This document shows, in pieces, positions 48,951 to 57,985 of a stretch of DNA of 64,000 bases; within the stretch, counting starts at the first letter, position 1; each line of letters opens with the position of its first letter. Source of the DNA: Paraburkholderia antibiotica (lineage in GTDB: Bacteria > Pseudomonadota > Gammaproteobacteria > Burkholderiales > Burkholderiaceae); assembly GCF_012927125.1 (NCBI RefSeq), contig NZ_JABBFZ010000014.1, positions 62,001 to 126,000 of the forward strand, given 5' to 3'. Under the pieces are notes generated by a model. That model was not told the origin of the DNA and did no database searches. It saw only the letters and a program-made list of their open reading frames with translations. Made by a program: the position numbers and the translations under genes.

Positions 48951-49250
48951 TTATTCGATCACCTTCGGCACGAGGTACAGGCCGTCCTGCACGGCCGGCG
49001 CGGGGCGCTGGAAAGCCTCGCGCTCGACCGTCTCGGTCACGGCGTCGTCGCGCAGACGCAGCGCGACGTCTTCGATCTGCTCGATCGGGTGGGCAAGCGG
49101 CGCGATGCCGGTGGTATCGACCGCCTGCATCTGCTCGACGAGGCCAAAGAAATCGTTGAGCTGGGTACGGGTGTGTTCAGCGTCGGCATCGGCCAGTTCG
49201 AGCCGCGCGAGATGCGCGATGCGCTTAACATCGGTCAGGGTCAGAGCCAT
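48951..49250 (-). CDS. gatC: Amidotransferase subunit C
   Basis: A 99-residue GatC that stabilises GatA on GatB. MALTLTDVKRIAHLARLEL opens the N-terminal helix pair, then NDFFGLVEQMQAVDTTGIAPLAHP and the C-terminal EREAFQRPAPAVQDGLYLVPKVIE belt. The frame opens at 49388, but the ATG at 49250 is the family start. First gene of gatCAB; its promoter likely holds the TATAAT at 49390-49395. Confidence 0.96.
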   Translation of the reverse strand: MALTLTDVKRIAHLARLELADADAEHTRTQLNDFFGLVEQMQAVDTTGIAPLAHPIEQIEDVALRLRDDAVTETVEREAFQRPAPAVQDGLYLVPKVIE

Positions 49251-49623
49251 GCAGTCACCGGAAAGGGGTGGAATGTCGTAACAATTGAAAAAACCGCGTT
49301 GTAACAGCGGGTTACGACACGATAGGACAATCCCGAAAAAGGACCCGTAGCGGCAAAAAGTGCGCTCCGTTTCCTTTAAAACATCCAAAATTATAAGGTA
49401 TCATTACGCGTTCGACCCAAACCCGGACCGACTTACCAGAGCCTTAGGACAATTCCTATGAACGTCCGGCGCTTTGCGCTCTGGCTTTGCAACGGCCTCC
49501 GGTAGACTCCCCCGCAGCTTCAAGCTCCTGTGGCGCCGCTTCGCCCGGTTGAGGCTGTTATTTTTCCGCTGCCGCCCTACGCATACGGTGCGAGGCCCGG
49601 CCCCCAGCGAGACAGGATTTTGA
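49251..49623. other. Divergent promoter region gatCAB / mreB
   Basis: 373 bases, AT-richer than its surroundings around 49370-49415, with no gene. It contains the gatCAB -10 (49390-49395, minus strand). On the plus strand TATCAT near 49400 with CTTTAA about 17 bases upstream is a possible mreB promoter. The rest carries no structure that I can support. Confidence 0.5.
49390..49395 (-). promoter_or_regulatory. -10 element of gatCAB promoter
   Basis: Perfect TATAAT on the minus strand, about 140 bases before gatC. The best -35 (TTGGGT) is 19 bases upstream, slightly long. Confidence 0.5.
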
Positions 49624-50667
49624 ATGTTCGGTTTTTTGCGCAGCTACTTCTCCAACGATCTGGCGATTGACCTCGGCACCGCCAACACGCTTATCTACAT
49701 GCGCGGCAAGGGCATCGTTCTCGACGAACCGTCGGTCGTGTCGATCCGCCAGGAAGGCGGCCCCAACGGCAAGAAGACCATCCAGGCCGTCGGTAAGGAA
49801 GCCAAACAGATGCTCGGCAAGGTGCCGGGCAACATCGAGGCAATCCGCCCGATGAAAGACGGCGTGATCGCCGACTTCACCGTCACCGAGCAGATGATCA
49901 AGCAGTTCATCAAGACTGCTCACGAATCGCGCATGTTCTCGCCGTCGCCGCGCATCATCATCTGCGTGCCGTGCGGTTCGACCCAGGTCGAGCGCCGCGC
50001 GATCAAGGAAGCCGCGCACGGCGCCGGCGCTTCGCAGGTCTACCTGATCGAGGAACCGATGGCCGCCGCGATCGGCGCGGGCCTGCCGGTTTCGGAAGCT
50101 ACCGGCTCGATGGTCGTCGACATCGGCGGCGGCACGACCGAAGTCGGCGTGATCTCGCTCGGCGGCATCGTCTACAAGGGCTCGGTGCGCGTTGGCGGCG
50201 ACAAGTTCGACGAAGCGATCGTCAACTACATCCGCCGCAACTACGGCATGCTGATCGGCGAGCAAACCGCCGAAGCCATCAAGAAGGAAATCGGCTCCGC
50301 GTTCCCGGGCTCCGAAGTCAAGGAAATGGAAGTGAAGGGCCGCAATCTGTCGGAAGGCATTCCGCGCAGCTTCACGATCTCCAGCAACGAAATTCTCGAA
50401 GCGCTGACCGATCCGCTGAACCAGATCGTGTCGTCGGTCAAGATCGCGCTGGAACAGACGCCGCCGGAACTCGGCGCCGACATCGCCGAGCGCGGCATGA
50501 TGCTCACTGGCGGTGGCGCGCTGCTGCGCGATCTGGACCGTCTGCTCGCCGAAGAAACCGGCCTGCCGGTGCTCGTCGCCGAAGACCCGCTGACCTGCGT
50601 CGTGCGCGGCTCGGGCATGGCGCTCGAACGCATGGACAAGCTCGGCAGCATCTTCTCGTACGAGTAA
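49624..50667 (+). CDS. mreB: Rod-shape-determining protein MreB
   Basis: A 347-residue bacterial actin that guides lateral wall synthesis. It shows FGFLRSYFSNDLAIDLGTANTLIYMRGKGIVLDEPSVV (phosphate 1), IIICVPCGSTQVERRAIKEAA, VYLIEEPMAAAIGAGLPV, MVVDIGGGTTEVGVISLGG (phosphate 2) and MLTGGGALLRDLDRLL (adenosine). The N-terminal MFGFLRSYFS is the amphipathic membrane helix. First gene of mreBCD-mrdA-rodA. ATG follows AGACAGGATTTTGA. Confidence 0.98.
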   Translation: MFGFLRSYFSNDLAIDLGTANTLIYMRGKGIVLDEPSVVSIRQEGGPNGKKTIQAVGKEAKQMLGKVPGNIEAIRPMKDGVIADFTVTEQMIKQFIKTAHESRMFSPSPRIIICVPCGSTQVERRAIKEAAHGAGASQVYLIEEPMAAAIGAGLPVSEATGSMVVDIGGGTTEVGVISLGGIVYKGSVRVGGDKFDEAIVNYIRRNYGMLIGEQTAEAIKKEIGSAFPGSEVKEMEVKGRNLSEGIPRSFTISSNEILEALTDPLNQIVSSVKIALEQTPPELGADIAERGMMLTGGGALLRDLDRLLAEETGLPVLVAEDPLTCVVRGSGMALERMDKLGSIFSYE

Positions 50668-50821
50668 GCGAGCTTTTCTCTCATGTCAGTAGCGCAGATC
50701 TGGCACACGGCCCCTCGCGGGCCGCTTTGCCGTTGGCTGGCCAAACCAGCCGCCGCGCGCTGACCGCGCGCGCCTCACGCGCCGCCGTCTCACCCAACCG
50801 CTCACGCCCCCGGCGCCGACC

Positions 50822-51964
50822 ATGGAATACAGTCCGCCGCCCCTGTTCAAGCAAGGCCCCTCCGCTCTCGCCCGACTGGTGTTCTTCGTCGTGCTGGCGC
50901 TCGCCCTGCTGATTTCCGATGCCCGCTTCCAGACGCTCGAAATCGTCCGCGGCGTGCTCGGCGCGGGTCTCTATCCTTTGCAGCGCGCCGCACTCGTGCC
51001 GCGCGACATCTTCATGGGCGCCGCTGATCTCGCCGTGACGAGCGCAACCTTGCGCAACGAAAACGACAAGCTGCGCACACGCGATCTGCAGATGTCGCAG
51101 CAGGCCAACACGGCCGCGTCGCTCGCAGCCGAAAACACCCATCTGCGCGCGCTGCTGCAACTGTCGCAGCACCTCACCACGCAATCGCTGCCGGCCGAAA
51201 TCCAGTACGACACGCGCGATCCGTTCACGCAGAAAGTCGTGATCGGCCGCGGCGCACAGCAAGGCATCCAGAACGGCTCGCCGGTCGTCACCGAAGACGG
51301 CGTGATCGGCCAGGTCACGCGGGTGTTCCCGCTGCAGGCCGAAGTCACGCTGCTCACCGACAAGGACCAGGCCGTGCCGGTCGAAATCCTGCGCACCGGC
51401 TTGCGCAGCGTGATCTACGGCACGCCGAAGGGCGATTCGCTCGATCTGCGCTTCGTGCCGATCAGCGCCGACGTGCAGACCGGCGACGAGCTCGTCACGA
51501 GCGGCCTCGACGGCGTGTATCCGCCGGGGCTGCCGGTCGCGAAGGTCGTGCGCGTCGACAAGCAGGCCGATACCGCGTTCGCGCGCGTGATCTGCCAGCC
51601 CGTCGCGGCGGTGCGCGGCGCGCGTCAATTGCTGGTGCTGCATGTCGTGAACGACGTGCCGCCGCGCCCGGCCGACGAACCCGATGCGGCTACGGTCGCC
51701 AAGGACGCCAAGTCGAAGAAGGGTGGCAAGGCGGACGCGAAGGGCGCAGCGGACAAAAACGCCGCCAAGGCAGGCGACAGGAACGCCGCAGACAAAACCG
51801 CAGCCGACAAGTCCGCCGCAAAATCGGCTGAAAAAGCGCCGGCCAAACCCGCAGCAACCGACAAGAAGGCCGCGCCGGAGAAGAAAGCCGGCAAGCAGGC
51901 TGACAAGCCGGCCGCCGCGAAGAACGCGAAGCCGCAGCAAGCCGCGCCGGGGGCTCAGCCATGA
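50822..51964 (+). CDS. mreC: Rod-shape-determining protein MreC with Lys/Ala-rich tail
   Basis: A 380-residue bitopic inner-membrane protein. MEYSPPPLFKQGPSALARLVFFVVLALALLISDARF gives the cytoplasmic segment and membrane helix; a coiled coil follows (LRNENDKLRTRDLQMSQQ...LAAENTHLRALLQL), then the beta domain (QKVVIGRGAQQGIQNGSPVVTEDGVIGQV; ELVTSGLDGVYPPGLPVAKV). From about residue 290 it carries a 90-residue Lys/Ala/Asp-rich, histone-H1-like tail that is absent from E. coli MreC. It is 154 bases after mreB, and its stop overlaps the mreD start by four bases. Confidence 0.95.
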   Translation: MEYSPPPLFKQGPSALARLVFFVVLALALLISDARFQTLEIVRGVLGAGLYPLQRAALVPRDIFMGAADLAVTSATLRNENDKLRTRDLQMSQQANTAASLAAENTHLRALLQLSQHLTTQSLPAEIQYDTRDPFTQKVVIGRGAQQGIQNGSPVVTEDGVIGQVTRVFPLQAEVTLLTDKDQAVPVEILRTGLRSVIYGTPKGDSLDLRFVPISADVQTGDELVTSGLDGVYPPGLPVAKVVRVDKQADTAFARVICQPVAAVRGARQLLVLHVVNDVPPRPADEPDAATVAKDAKSKKGGKADAKGAADKNAAKAGDRNAADKTAADKSAAKSAEKAPAKPAATDKKAAPEKKAGKQADKPAAAKNAKPQQAAPGAQP

Positions 51965-52473
51965 ACCGCCCGCAATACATCCTGCAACCGGTCAACCCGT
52001 ACTTCATCGCGTTCAGCCTCGCCGCCGCGTTCCTGCTGAACCTGATGCCGTGGGGGCGTCTGGCCGGCGTGCCCGACTTCGTCGCGCTCGTGCTGCTGTT
52101 CTGGAACGTGCACCAGCCGCGCAAGGTCGGCATGGGCATCGCGTTTCTGCTCGGCCTGCTGATGGACGTGCACAACGCCAGCCTGCTCGGCGAGCACGCG
52201 CTCGCCTACACGCTGCTGTCGTACGGCGCGATCACGATCCACCGCCGCGTGCTGTGGATGTCGCTCGGCGTGCAAACGTTCGCGGTGATGCCGCTGCTGG
52301 TCGTCGCGCAACTGGTGCCGTTCGTGATCCGGCTGTTGACCGGCGCAGCGTTCCCGGGCTGGAGTTACCTGATCGACGGTTTCGTCGAAGCCGCGCTGTG
52401 GCCGCTCGCGAGCGTGCTGCTGCTGATGCCGCAACGCCGTCCGGCCGACCCGGACGACACGCGGCCCATTTGA
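51961..52473 (+). CDS. mreD: Rod-shape-determining protein MreD
   Basis: A 170-residue polytopic membrane protein of the elongasome: MNRPQYILQPVNPYFIAFSLAAAFLLNLMPWGRL, DFVALVLLFWNVHQPRKVGMGIAFLLGLLMDVHNASLLGEHALAYTLLSY, then two more helices and FPGWSYLIDGFVEAALWPLASVLLLMPQRRP. ATG overlaps the mreC stop (ATGA). It works with MreC and RodA/PBP2. Confidence 0.95.
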   Translation: MNRPQYILQPVNPYFIAFSLAAAFLLNLMPWGRLAGVPDFVALVLLFWNVHQPRKVGMGIAFLLGLLMDVHNASLLGEHALAYTLLSYGAITIHRRVLWMSLGVQTFAVMPLLVVAQLVPFVIRLLTGAAFPGWSYLIDGFVEAALWPLASVLLLMPQRRPADPDDTRPI

Positions 52474-52639
52474 TGTCTATTTGATCGCGCCCCGGACCCG
52501 CCGGCCGCTGCGTTGCGACACCTCGCACGCAACCTGAGCCGGCGACCTGTCCGACGCGCACCGCAGTTTCTGCCCCCGGCCGCAGCCGGTTTGGGCGCAC
52601 ACTCTAGATGGCCGCGCGCCGGCCTTTTGCTTAAATCGC

Positions 52640-55042
52640 ATGACCGAATTCAAGGACACCCAGCAGCAGCTCTCGAAATTCCGCCTGCGCGTCGCGGCGG
52701 CGGGCCTGTTCGTGTTCGTCTGCTTCGGGCTGATCGGCTTCCGCTTCCTGTTCCTGCAGGTCTGGCACTACAGCAAGTACTCGCTGCAGGCCGACGAAAA
52801 CCGCATCTCCGTCGCACCGATCGTGCCGAACCGCGGCATCATCACGGACCGCAACGGCGTGGTGCTGGCGAAGAACTACTCGGCCTACACGCTCGAAATC
52901 ACGCCGTCGAAGCTGAACGACACGCTCGATAACGTGATCGACAATCTCGCCACGGTTGTGTCGATCGACGCGCGCGACCGCCGCCGCTTCAAGAAACTGC
53001 AGGAAGACTCGAAAAATTTTGAAAGCCTGCCGATCCGTACCCGCCTGACCGACGACGAAGTCGCGCGCTTCACCGCGCAGCGCTTCCGCTTTCCGGGCGT
53101 CGAAGTGCGCGCGCGGCTGTTCCGCCAGTATCCGCTCGGGCCGACCGCCGCGCACGTGATCGGCTACATCGGGCGGATTTCGCAGCGCGACCAGGACCGC
53201 ATCGACGACGCCAGCGATCAGAACGACAGCGATCCGGACCACTACGATCCGCGTCTGGACGCGAACAACTACAAGGGCACCGACTACATCGGCAAGATCG
53301 GCGTCGAGCAGAGCTACGAGACCGAGCTGCACGGCCAGACCGGTTTCGAGGAAGTCGAAGTGACGGCGGGCGGCCGGCCGGTGCGCACGCTGTCGCGCAC
53401 CCAGGCCACCCCGGGCAACAACCTCGAACTGTCGCTCGATATCGGCCTGCAGCAGGTCGCCGAGCAGGCGTTCGCCGGCCGCCGCGGCGCGCTGGTCGCG
53501 ATCGAGCCCTCGACCGGCGACGTGCTCGCGTTCGTGTCGGCGCCGAGCTTCGATCCGAACTCCTTCGTCGACGGCATCGACCAGCAGACCTGGGACGAGC
53601 TGAACAACTCGCCCGACCATCCGTTGCTGAACCGCCCGCTGCACGGCACCTATCCGCCGGGCTCGACCTACAAGCCGTTCATGGCACTCGCCGCGCTGAC
53701 GCTGCACAAGCGCACGCCGGGCTGGGGCTTCCAGGATCCGGGCTCGTACACGTTCGGCGGCCACACGTTCCGCAACGACGTGCGCTCGGGCCAGGGCTGG
53801 GTCGACATGAACCGCGCGATCGTCGTGTCGAACGACACGTACTTCTACATGCTTGCGCACGACCTCGGCGTGAACAACATCGCCAACTTCATGAAACCGT
53901 GGGGCTTCGGCCAGATCACCGGCATCGATATCGCCGGCGAGGCGAAGGGCATCCTGCCGTCCACCGACTGGAAGCGCAAGGCGTACCGCCGCCCCGAGCA
54001 GCAGAAGTGGTACGAAGGCGAGACGATCAGCCTCGGCATCGGCCAGGGCTACAACTCGTTCACGATCCTGCAACTCGCGCACGCCACCGCGACGCTCGCG
54101 AACAACGGCGTCGTGATGAAGCCGCACCTCGTGCGTGATATCGAAAATCCGATCTCGAAGGAAACGCGGCCGGTCGTGCGCGATCCAAGCGACAAGATCT
54201 CGGTCAGGCAGCAGGACATCGACTTCATCAAGCGTGCGATGGTCGGCGTCGTGACCAACGGTACGGCGTCCAAGCTCTTCATCGGCGCGCCGTATCAGGC
54301 GGCCGGCAAGACCGGTACCGCGCAGGTTTACTCGCTGCAGGGCGCGAACTACAAGGGTCACGCGCTCGCCGAGCATCTGCGCGACCACGCGCTCTTCATC
54401 GCGTTCGCACCGGCCGAACAGCCGAAGATCGCGCTCGCGCTGATCGTCGAAAACGGTGGCTGGGGCGCGGAAGCGGCCGGCCCGATCGCGCGCAAGGTGC
54501 TCGACTATTACCTCGTCGGCAAGAACAAGCCGGGCGCCGAGGCGGCGGCCGTCGCGGCGGCGGCCTCGGCGACGCTCGATGCGTCCGCGCCGCAGGTCGG
54601 CGACGCGCCGGCCTCGCGCGACGGCGTCCAGCCGATCAGGATCGCGGCGGGCTTCGCGGCGTTGCCGGTACCGGGAGCGTCGGAGGCCGCGGCTGCCGCG
54701 GCGGCATCGGGCGCATCGGCGGCGGTTGCAGCGTCGGCTGCGGCCCCCAATGGCACATCGGCTCCGTCGGGGACCTCGGCAGCAACTTCCGCCACAGCAC
54801 CGGTCGCCGCGTCGGCGACGGCCAGAACCAGGGCCAAGGCCAAGGGCGCGCAAGCCGCGTCGGCGGCCAAGCCCGCGTCCGACTCCGCCGCCGTCAAGAA
54901 ACCCGCGTCGCGTTCGTCCGGCGCACCGCATCAACCCCGTCCGGCTAGCGATCCGGCGCCGAGCATCGCCGCGCCATCGCGCGAAGACGGCGTCCAGGAC
55001 GCGTCGCCGCGCCAGCCGGCCGCCGGCGGCATCGACGAATAA
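52640..55042 (+). CDS. mrdA: Penicillin-binding protein 2 (elongasome transpeptidase)
   Basis: An 800-residue class B PBP. One N-terminal membrane helix (LRVAAAGLFVFVCFGLIGFRFLFLQVW), a pedestal domain (RGIITDRNGVVLAKNYSAYTLEI), and the transpeptidase with SxxK in YPPGSTYKPFMALAAL, SxN in VSNDTYFYMLA and KTG in AAGKTGTAQVYS. E. coli PBP2 is 633 residues. Here the enzyme ends at about residue 628 and a roughly 170-residue Ala/Ser/Pro/Lys-rich periplasmic tail follows, ending QPAAGGIDE. It is 166 bases after mreD and 10 before rodA. Target of mecillinam-type beta-lactams by family. Confidence 0.95.
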   Translation: MTEFKDTQQQLSKFRLRVAAAGLFVFVCFGLIGFRFLFLQVWHYSKYSLQADENRISVAPIVPNRGIITDRNGVVLAKNYSAYTLEITPSKLNDTLDNVIDNLATVVSIDARDRRRFKKLQEDSKNFESLPIRTRLTDDEVARFTAQRFRFPGVEVRARLFRQYPLGPTAAHVIGYIGRISQRDQDRIDDASDQNDSDPDHYDPRLDANNYKGTDYIGKIGVEQSYETELHGQTGFEEVEVTAGGRPVRTLSRTQATPGNNLELSLDIGLQQVAEQAFAGRRGALVAIEPSTGDVLAFVSAPSFDPNSFVDGIDQQTWDELNNSPDHPLLNRPLHGTYPPGSTYKPFMALAALTLHKRTPGWGFQDPGSYTFGGHTFRNDVRSGQGWVDMNRAIVVSNDTYFYMLAHDLGVNNIANFMKPWGFGQITGIDIAGEAKGILPSTDWKRKAYRRPEQQKWYEGETISLGIGQGYNSFTILQLAHATATLANNGVVMKPHLVRDIENPISKETRPVVRDPSDKISVRQQDIDFIKRAMVGVVTNGTASKLFIGAPYQAAGKTGTAQVYSLQGANYKGHALAEHLRDHALFIAFAPAEQPKIALALIVENGGWGAEAAGPIARKVLDYYLVGKNKPGAEAAAVAAAASATLDASAPQVGDAPASRDGVQPIRIAAGFAALPVPGASEAAAAAAASGASAAVAASAAAPNGTSAPSGTSAATSATAPVAASATARTRAKAKGAQAASAAKPASDSAAVKKPASRSSGAPHQPRPASDPAPSIAAPSREDGVQDASPRQPAAGGIDE

Positions 55043-55052
55043 GGAGAAAGGC

Positions 55053-56201
55053 ATGCAATTCGACAAGCGCGCCTGGCTCGACCGCATCAAGCGGATGTTC
55101 GCGGGCTTCGATCGCCCGCTCGCACTGGTCGTGTTTCTGCTGCTGTGCGTCGGCATCGTCACGCTGTACAGCGCGAGTCTCGACGTGCCTGGCCGCGTCG
55201 AGGACCAGTTGCGCAACATCCTGCTCACCTTCGTGCTGATGTGGGCGCTCGCCAATGTGCCACCCAATACGCTGATGCGCTTCGCTGTCCCGCTCTATAC
55301 GTTCGGGATCGCGTTACTGGTCGCGGTCGCGATGTTCGGCCTCACGCGCAAGGGCGCGAAGCGCTGGATCAACGTCGGCGTGGTCATCCAGCCATCGGAA
55401 ATCCTGAAGATCGCCACACCGCTGATGCTCGCGTGGTACTACCAGCGCCGCGAAGGCGTGATGCGCTGGTACGACTATCTGGTCGGTTTCGTGATCCTCG
55501 CGGTGCCGGTCGGCCTGATCGCGAAGCAACCCGACCTCGGCACCGCAGTGCTGGTGTTCGCGGCCGGCTTCTTCGTGATCTACTTCGCGGGCCTGAGCTT
55601 CAAGCTGATCGTGCCGGTGCTGATCGCGGGCGTGATCGCGGTCGTCTCGATCGCCGCGTTCCAGGACAAGATCTGTCAGCCCGAGGTGCAGTGGCCGCTG
55701 ATGCACGACTACCAGAAGCACCGCATCTGCACGCTGCTCGACCCGACCTCGGACCCGCTCGGCAAAGGCTTCCACACGATTCAGGCGGTGATCGCGATCG
55801 GCTCCGGCGGCCCGCTCGGCAAGGGCTGGCTGAAGGGCACGCAGGCGCATCTGGAGTTCATCCCCGAAAAACACACCGACTTCATTTTCGCGGTGTTCGC
55901 CGAGGAGTTCGGTCTGGCGGGCGGGGTCGTGCTGCTCACGCTCTACATGCTATTGATCGCGCGCGGGCTCTACATCGCGGCCAATGGCGCGACGCTATTC
56001 GGGCGATTATTGGCCGGCTCATTGACGATGGCGTTTTTCACCTACGCGTTCGTCAATATCGGCATGGTGAGCGGCATCCTGCCGGTGGTCGGCGTGCCGT
56101 TGCCGTTCATGAGCTACGGCGGCACCGCGCTGACGACGCTCGGTGTCGCGACCGGACTCATCATGAGCGTCGCGCGACAGAAGCGCCTGATGCAGAGCTA
56201 G
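55053..56201 (+). CDS. rodA: Peptidoglycan glycosyltransferase RodA (MrdB)
   Basis: A 382-residue SEDS-family polytopic membrane polymerase, partner of PBP2. It shows FDRPLALVVFLLLCVGIVTLYSAS, RKGAKRWINVGVVIQPSEILKIATPLMLAWYYQ, the catalytic-Asp region LIAKQPDLGTAVLVFAAGFFVIYFAGLS, GKGWLKGTQAHLEFIPEKHTDFIFAVFAEEFGL and the terminal PLPFMSYGGTALTTLGVATGLIMSV. ATG at 55053 has AAGGAGAAAG in front. Last gene of the operon; terminator at 56231. Confidence 0.97.
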   Translation: MQFDKRAWLDRIKRMFAGFDRPLALVVFLLLCVGIVTLYSASLDVPGRVEDQLRNILLTFVLMWALANVPPNTLMRFAVPLYTFGIALLVAVAMFGLTRKGAKRWINVGVVIQPSEILKIATPLMLAWYYQRREGVMRWYDYLVGFVILAVPVGLIAKQPDLGTAVLVFAAGFFVIYFAGLSFKLIVPVLIAGVIAVVSIAAFQDKICQPEVQWPLMHDYQKHRICTLLDPTSDPLGKGFHTIQAVIAIGSGGPLGKGWLKGTQAHLEFIPEKHTDFIFAVFAEEFGLAGGVVLLTLYMLLIARGLYIAANGATLFGRLLAGSLTMAFFTYAFVNIGMVSGILPVVGVPLPFMSYGGTALTTLGVATGLIMSVARQKRLMQS

Positions 56202-56230
56202 CGACGCACAAGCACCGAACTCAAAACACC

Positions 56231-56267
56231 AAGGGCGCTCCTCTCACGAGAAGCGCCCTTTTCTTTT
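56231..56267. terminator. Bidirectional terminator between rodA and Sel1 gene
   Basis: Nine-base stem AAGGGCGCT / AGCGCCCTT with a 12-base loop followed by TTCTTTT. The A-rich TCAAAACACCAA before it allows weaker termination of the minus-strand gene. Confidence 0.75.
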
Positions 56268-57000
56268 ACTGAGGCTTCACTTCCTTCTGATCGCGCAGCT
56301 GCGCGCTCAACTGCTGGTACTTGAGCCGCGCCGCCGGATCGCCCTGCGCCGCCGCGGCCGCGTAGTACGCGCGCGCGACGTTCAGATTCCTGTCGACGCC
56401 ATCGCCGCCGCGCTCGTAGAACGAGCCGGTCACGTATTGCGCGGTCATGTCGCCGCCCTGCGCCGCCTTCTTGTACCAGACGAACGCCTGGCGGTTGTCG
56501 CGCTCGGTGCCGCGGCCGTCGAGAAACTGGTTGGCGAGCGCAAGTTCCGCCTGCACGTGCCCCTGCGCAGCCGCCTTCAGAAACCAGCGATGCGCCTCGA
56601 CCGGATCGCGCGCGACGAACTCACCATCGTCGTACATCTTGCCGTACACGTATTGCGCGTGCGACATGTTGGCGTCGGCGGCCTTGCGCAGCCACTTCTT
56701 GCCTTCGTCGACGTTGACCGGCGTGCCTTCGCCGTTCAGCAGCATCATCGCGTAGTTGAATTGCGCGAGCCGGCTGCCACGCTCGGCGGCCTGGCGGAAC
56801 TCGCTCAGCGCCGCGCCAAGATTGCCGGCGTTGTAGTCGGCCACCGCGGATTGCGTCTGCGGATCGTTCGACTTCGCGGCGCGGTCCTGCGCGGATGCGA
56901 CGTCCGCCGCGCCGAGCGCGAGCAGCGCCGCCGCGACGCCCAGTTGCGCGGCCGCCCGCCTCGCGGCACGCGCCGCGACACCCTGCCTTGTGCCGTTCAT
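56266..57000 (-). CDS. Exported Sel1-like repeat (TPR) protein
   Basis: A 244-residue protein with a signal peptide (basic NGTRQGVAARAARR then AAAQLGVAAALLALGAADVASA). At least four Sel1-like repeats follow, for example GSRLAQFNYAMMLLNGEGTPVNVDEGKKWLRKAAD, SHAQYVYGKMYDDGEFVARDPVEAHRWFLKAAAQG and HVQAELALANQFLDGRGTERDNRQAFVWYKKAA. Such proteins are periplasmic adaptors with no assigned enzyme role. The ATG at 57000 overlaps the aldolase stop by four bases, so the two are coupled. Confidence 0.85.
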   Translation of the reverse strand: MNGTRQGVAARAARRAAAQLGVAAALLALGAADVASAQDRAAKSNDPQTQSAVADYNAGNLGAALSEFRQAAERGSRLAQFNYAMMLLNGEGTPVNVDEGKKWLRKAADANMSHAQYVYGKMYDDGEFVARDPVEAHRWFLKAAAQGHVQAELALANQFLDGRGTERDNRQAFVWYKKAAQGGDMTAQYVTGSFYERGGDGVDRNLNVARAYYAAAAAQGDPAARLKYQQLSAQLRDQKEVKPQ

Positions 57001-57779
57001 GATCTCGCCTCCTGTATGGCCTGGCGCGCCGCGCGCAACATCCAGATGACGTCGGCGGCCAGCGCGACGAAGCGAAAACCCGCGGCGCGATACTGCCGCG
57101 CGCTCGCCGCGTCCATCGCGAACATGCCCGCGGCGATGCCGGCCTTGTCGGCGGCATCGACGACACGCGTCATTGCGTTCAGCACGTCGCCGTGCTTCGC
57201 GTCGCCGAGATGGCCGAGGCTCGCCGCCAGATCGGCCGGTCCGACGAAGATGCAATCGACGCCCGGCGTCGCCGCGATCTGATCGACTTCCTCCAAGGCG
57301 CGCGCCGACTCGATCTGCATGATCGTCGCGATCTGCGCGTTGGCCGTCTGTATGTAGTCGCGCCGCATCCCGTAGCCGGCCGCGCGCACCACGCCGGCGA
57401 CGCCGCGCAGGCCGTCGAGCGCCTCGGCGGTTGGATATTGGGTGAGGCGCACGGCGCGTGCCGCGTCCTCGGCGGATTCGATATTCGGGAACATCAGCGT
57501 GCGTGCGCCGGCATCGAGCACACGCTTGACGAGCCACGGCTCGCTCGCGGGCACTCGCACCACGGGCTCGCTCGGCAGATGCGCGGCGGCGATCGCGCGC
57601 AATTGCGACTCGACGTGGCCGCTGTCGTTCGGCGCGTGCTCCATGTCGATCAGCAGCCAGTCGAAGCCCGCATGCGCGAGCGCTTCGGCGGCCGTATCAC
57701 TGCCGAGCGACAGCCACAGACCGAACAGCGACGAACTGTCCTTCAGACGTTGTTTGAGGGGATTGGTGAAGGTGCTCAT
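56997..57779 (-). CDS. HpcH/HpaI-type class II pyruvate aldolase
   Basis: A 260-residue metal-dependent TIM-barrel aldolase. It shows FGLWLSLGSDTAAEALAHAGFDWLLIDMEHAPND (with the catalytic His nearby), VRVPASEPWLVKRVLDAGARTLMFPNIESAEDA, RRDYIQTANAQIATIMQIESARAL (metal Glu) and GVDCIFVGPADLAASLG (metal Asp). Family members cleave 4-hydroxy-2-oxoheptanedioate or 2-dehydro-3-deoxyglucarate; which is used here cannot be told, and no catabolic neighbours help. The ATG at 57779 starts MSTFTNPLKQRLKD. Confidence 0.9.
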   Translation of the reverse strand: MSTFTNPLKQRLKDSSSLFGLWLSLGSDTAAEALAHAGFDWLLIDMEHAPNDSGHVESQLRAIAAAHLPSEPVVRVPASEPWLVKRVLDAGARTLMFPNIESAEDAARAVRLTQYPTAEALDGLRGVAGVVRAAGYGMRRDYIQTANAQIATIMQIESARALEEVDQIAATPGVDCIFVGPADLAASLGHLGDAKHGDVLNAMTRVVDAADKAGIAAGMFAMDAASARQYRAAGFRFVALAADVIWMLRAARQAIQEARS

Positions 57780-57985
57780 CGACTGGCCTCGCGCTCGTTC
57801 GTGACTGAAAGCGGAGCCAGATATGAGACCGGGCGGGCAGCGGGGCGCTGATGGCCTCGATGCCCGTTGCGACGCAATGCGGTGACCGGCATGTCTCGCT
57901 CCGCGTGGGTGTCGGAACGATCATACCGTGTCCATCACGCGAGGGGCGGCTCGCGCGGCGTGCCGGGCAGGCGGGTGGCGGTGAG

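Noticed and set aside
45804..49159. Two long plus-strand frames (535 and 603 codons)
   Set aside because: They are antisense to gatB and gatA and show only Arg/Ala/His-rich sequence.
52631..55267. Minus-strand open frame of 878 codons
   Set aside because: It lies opposite mrdA, an unmistakable PBP2; the translation is Arg/Val/Ala-rich with no family motif, the usual antisense shadow in GC-rich DNA.
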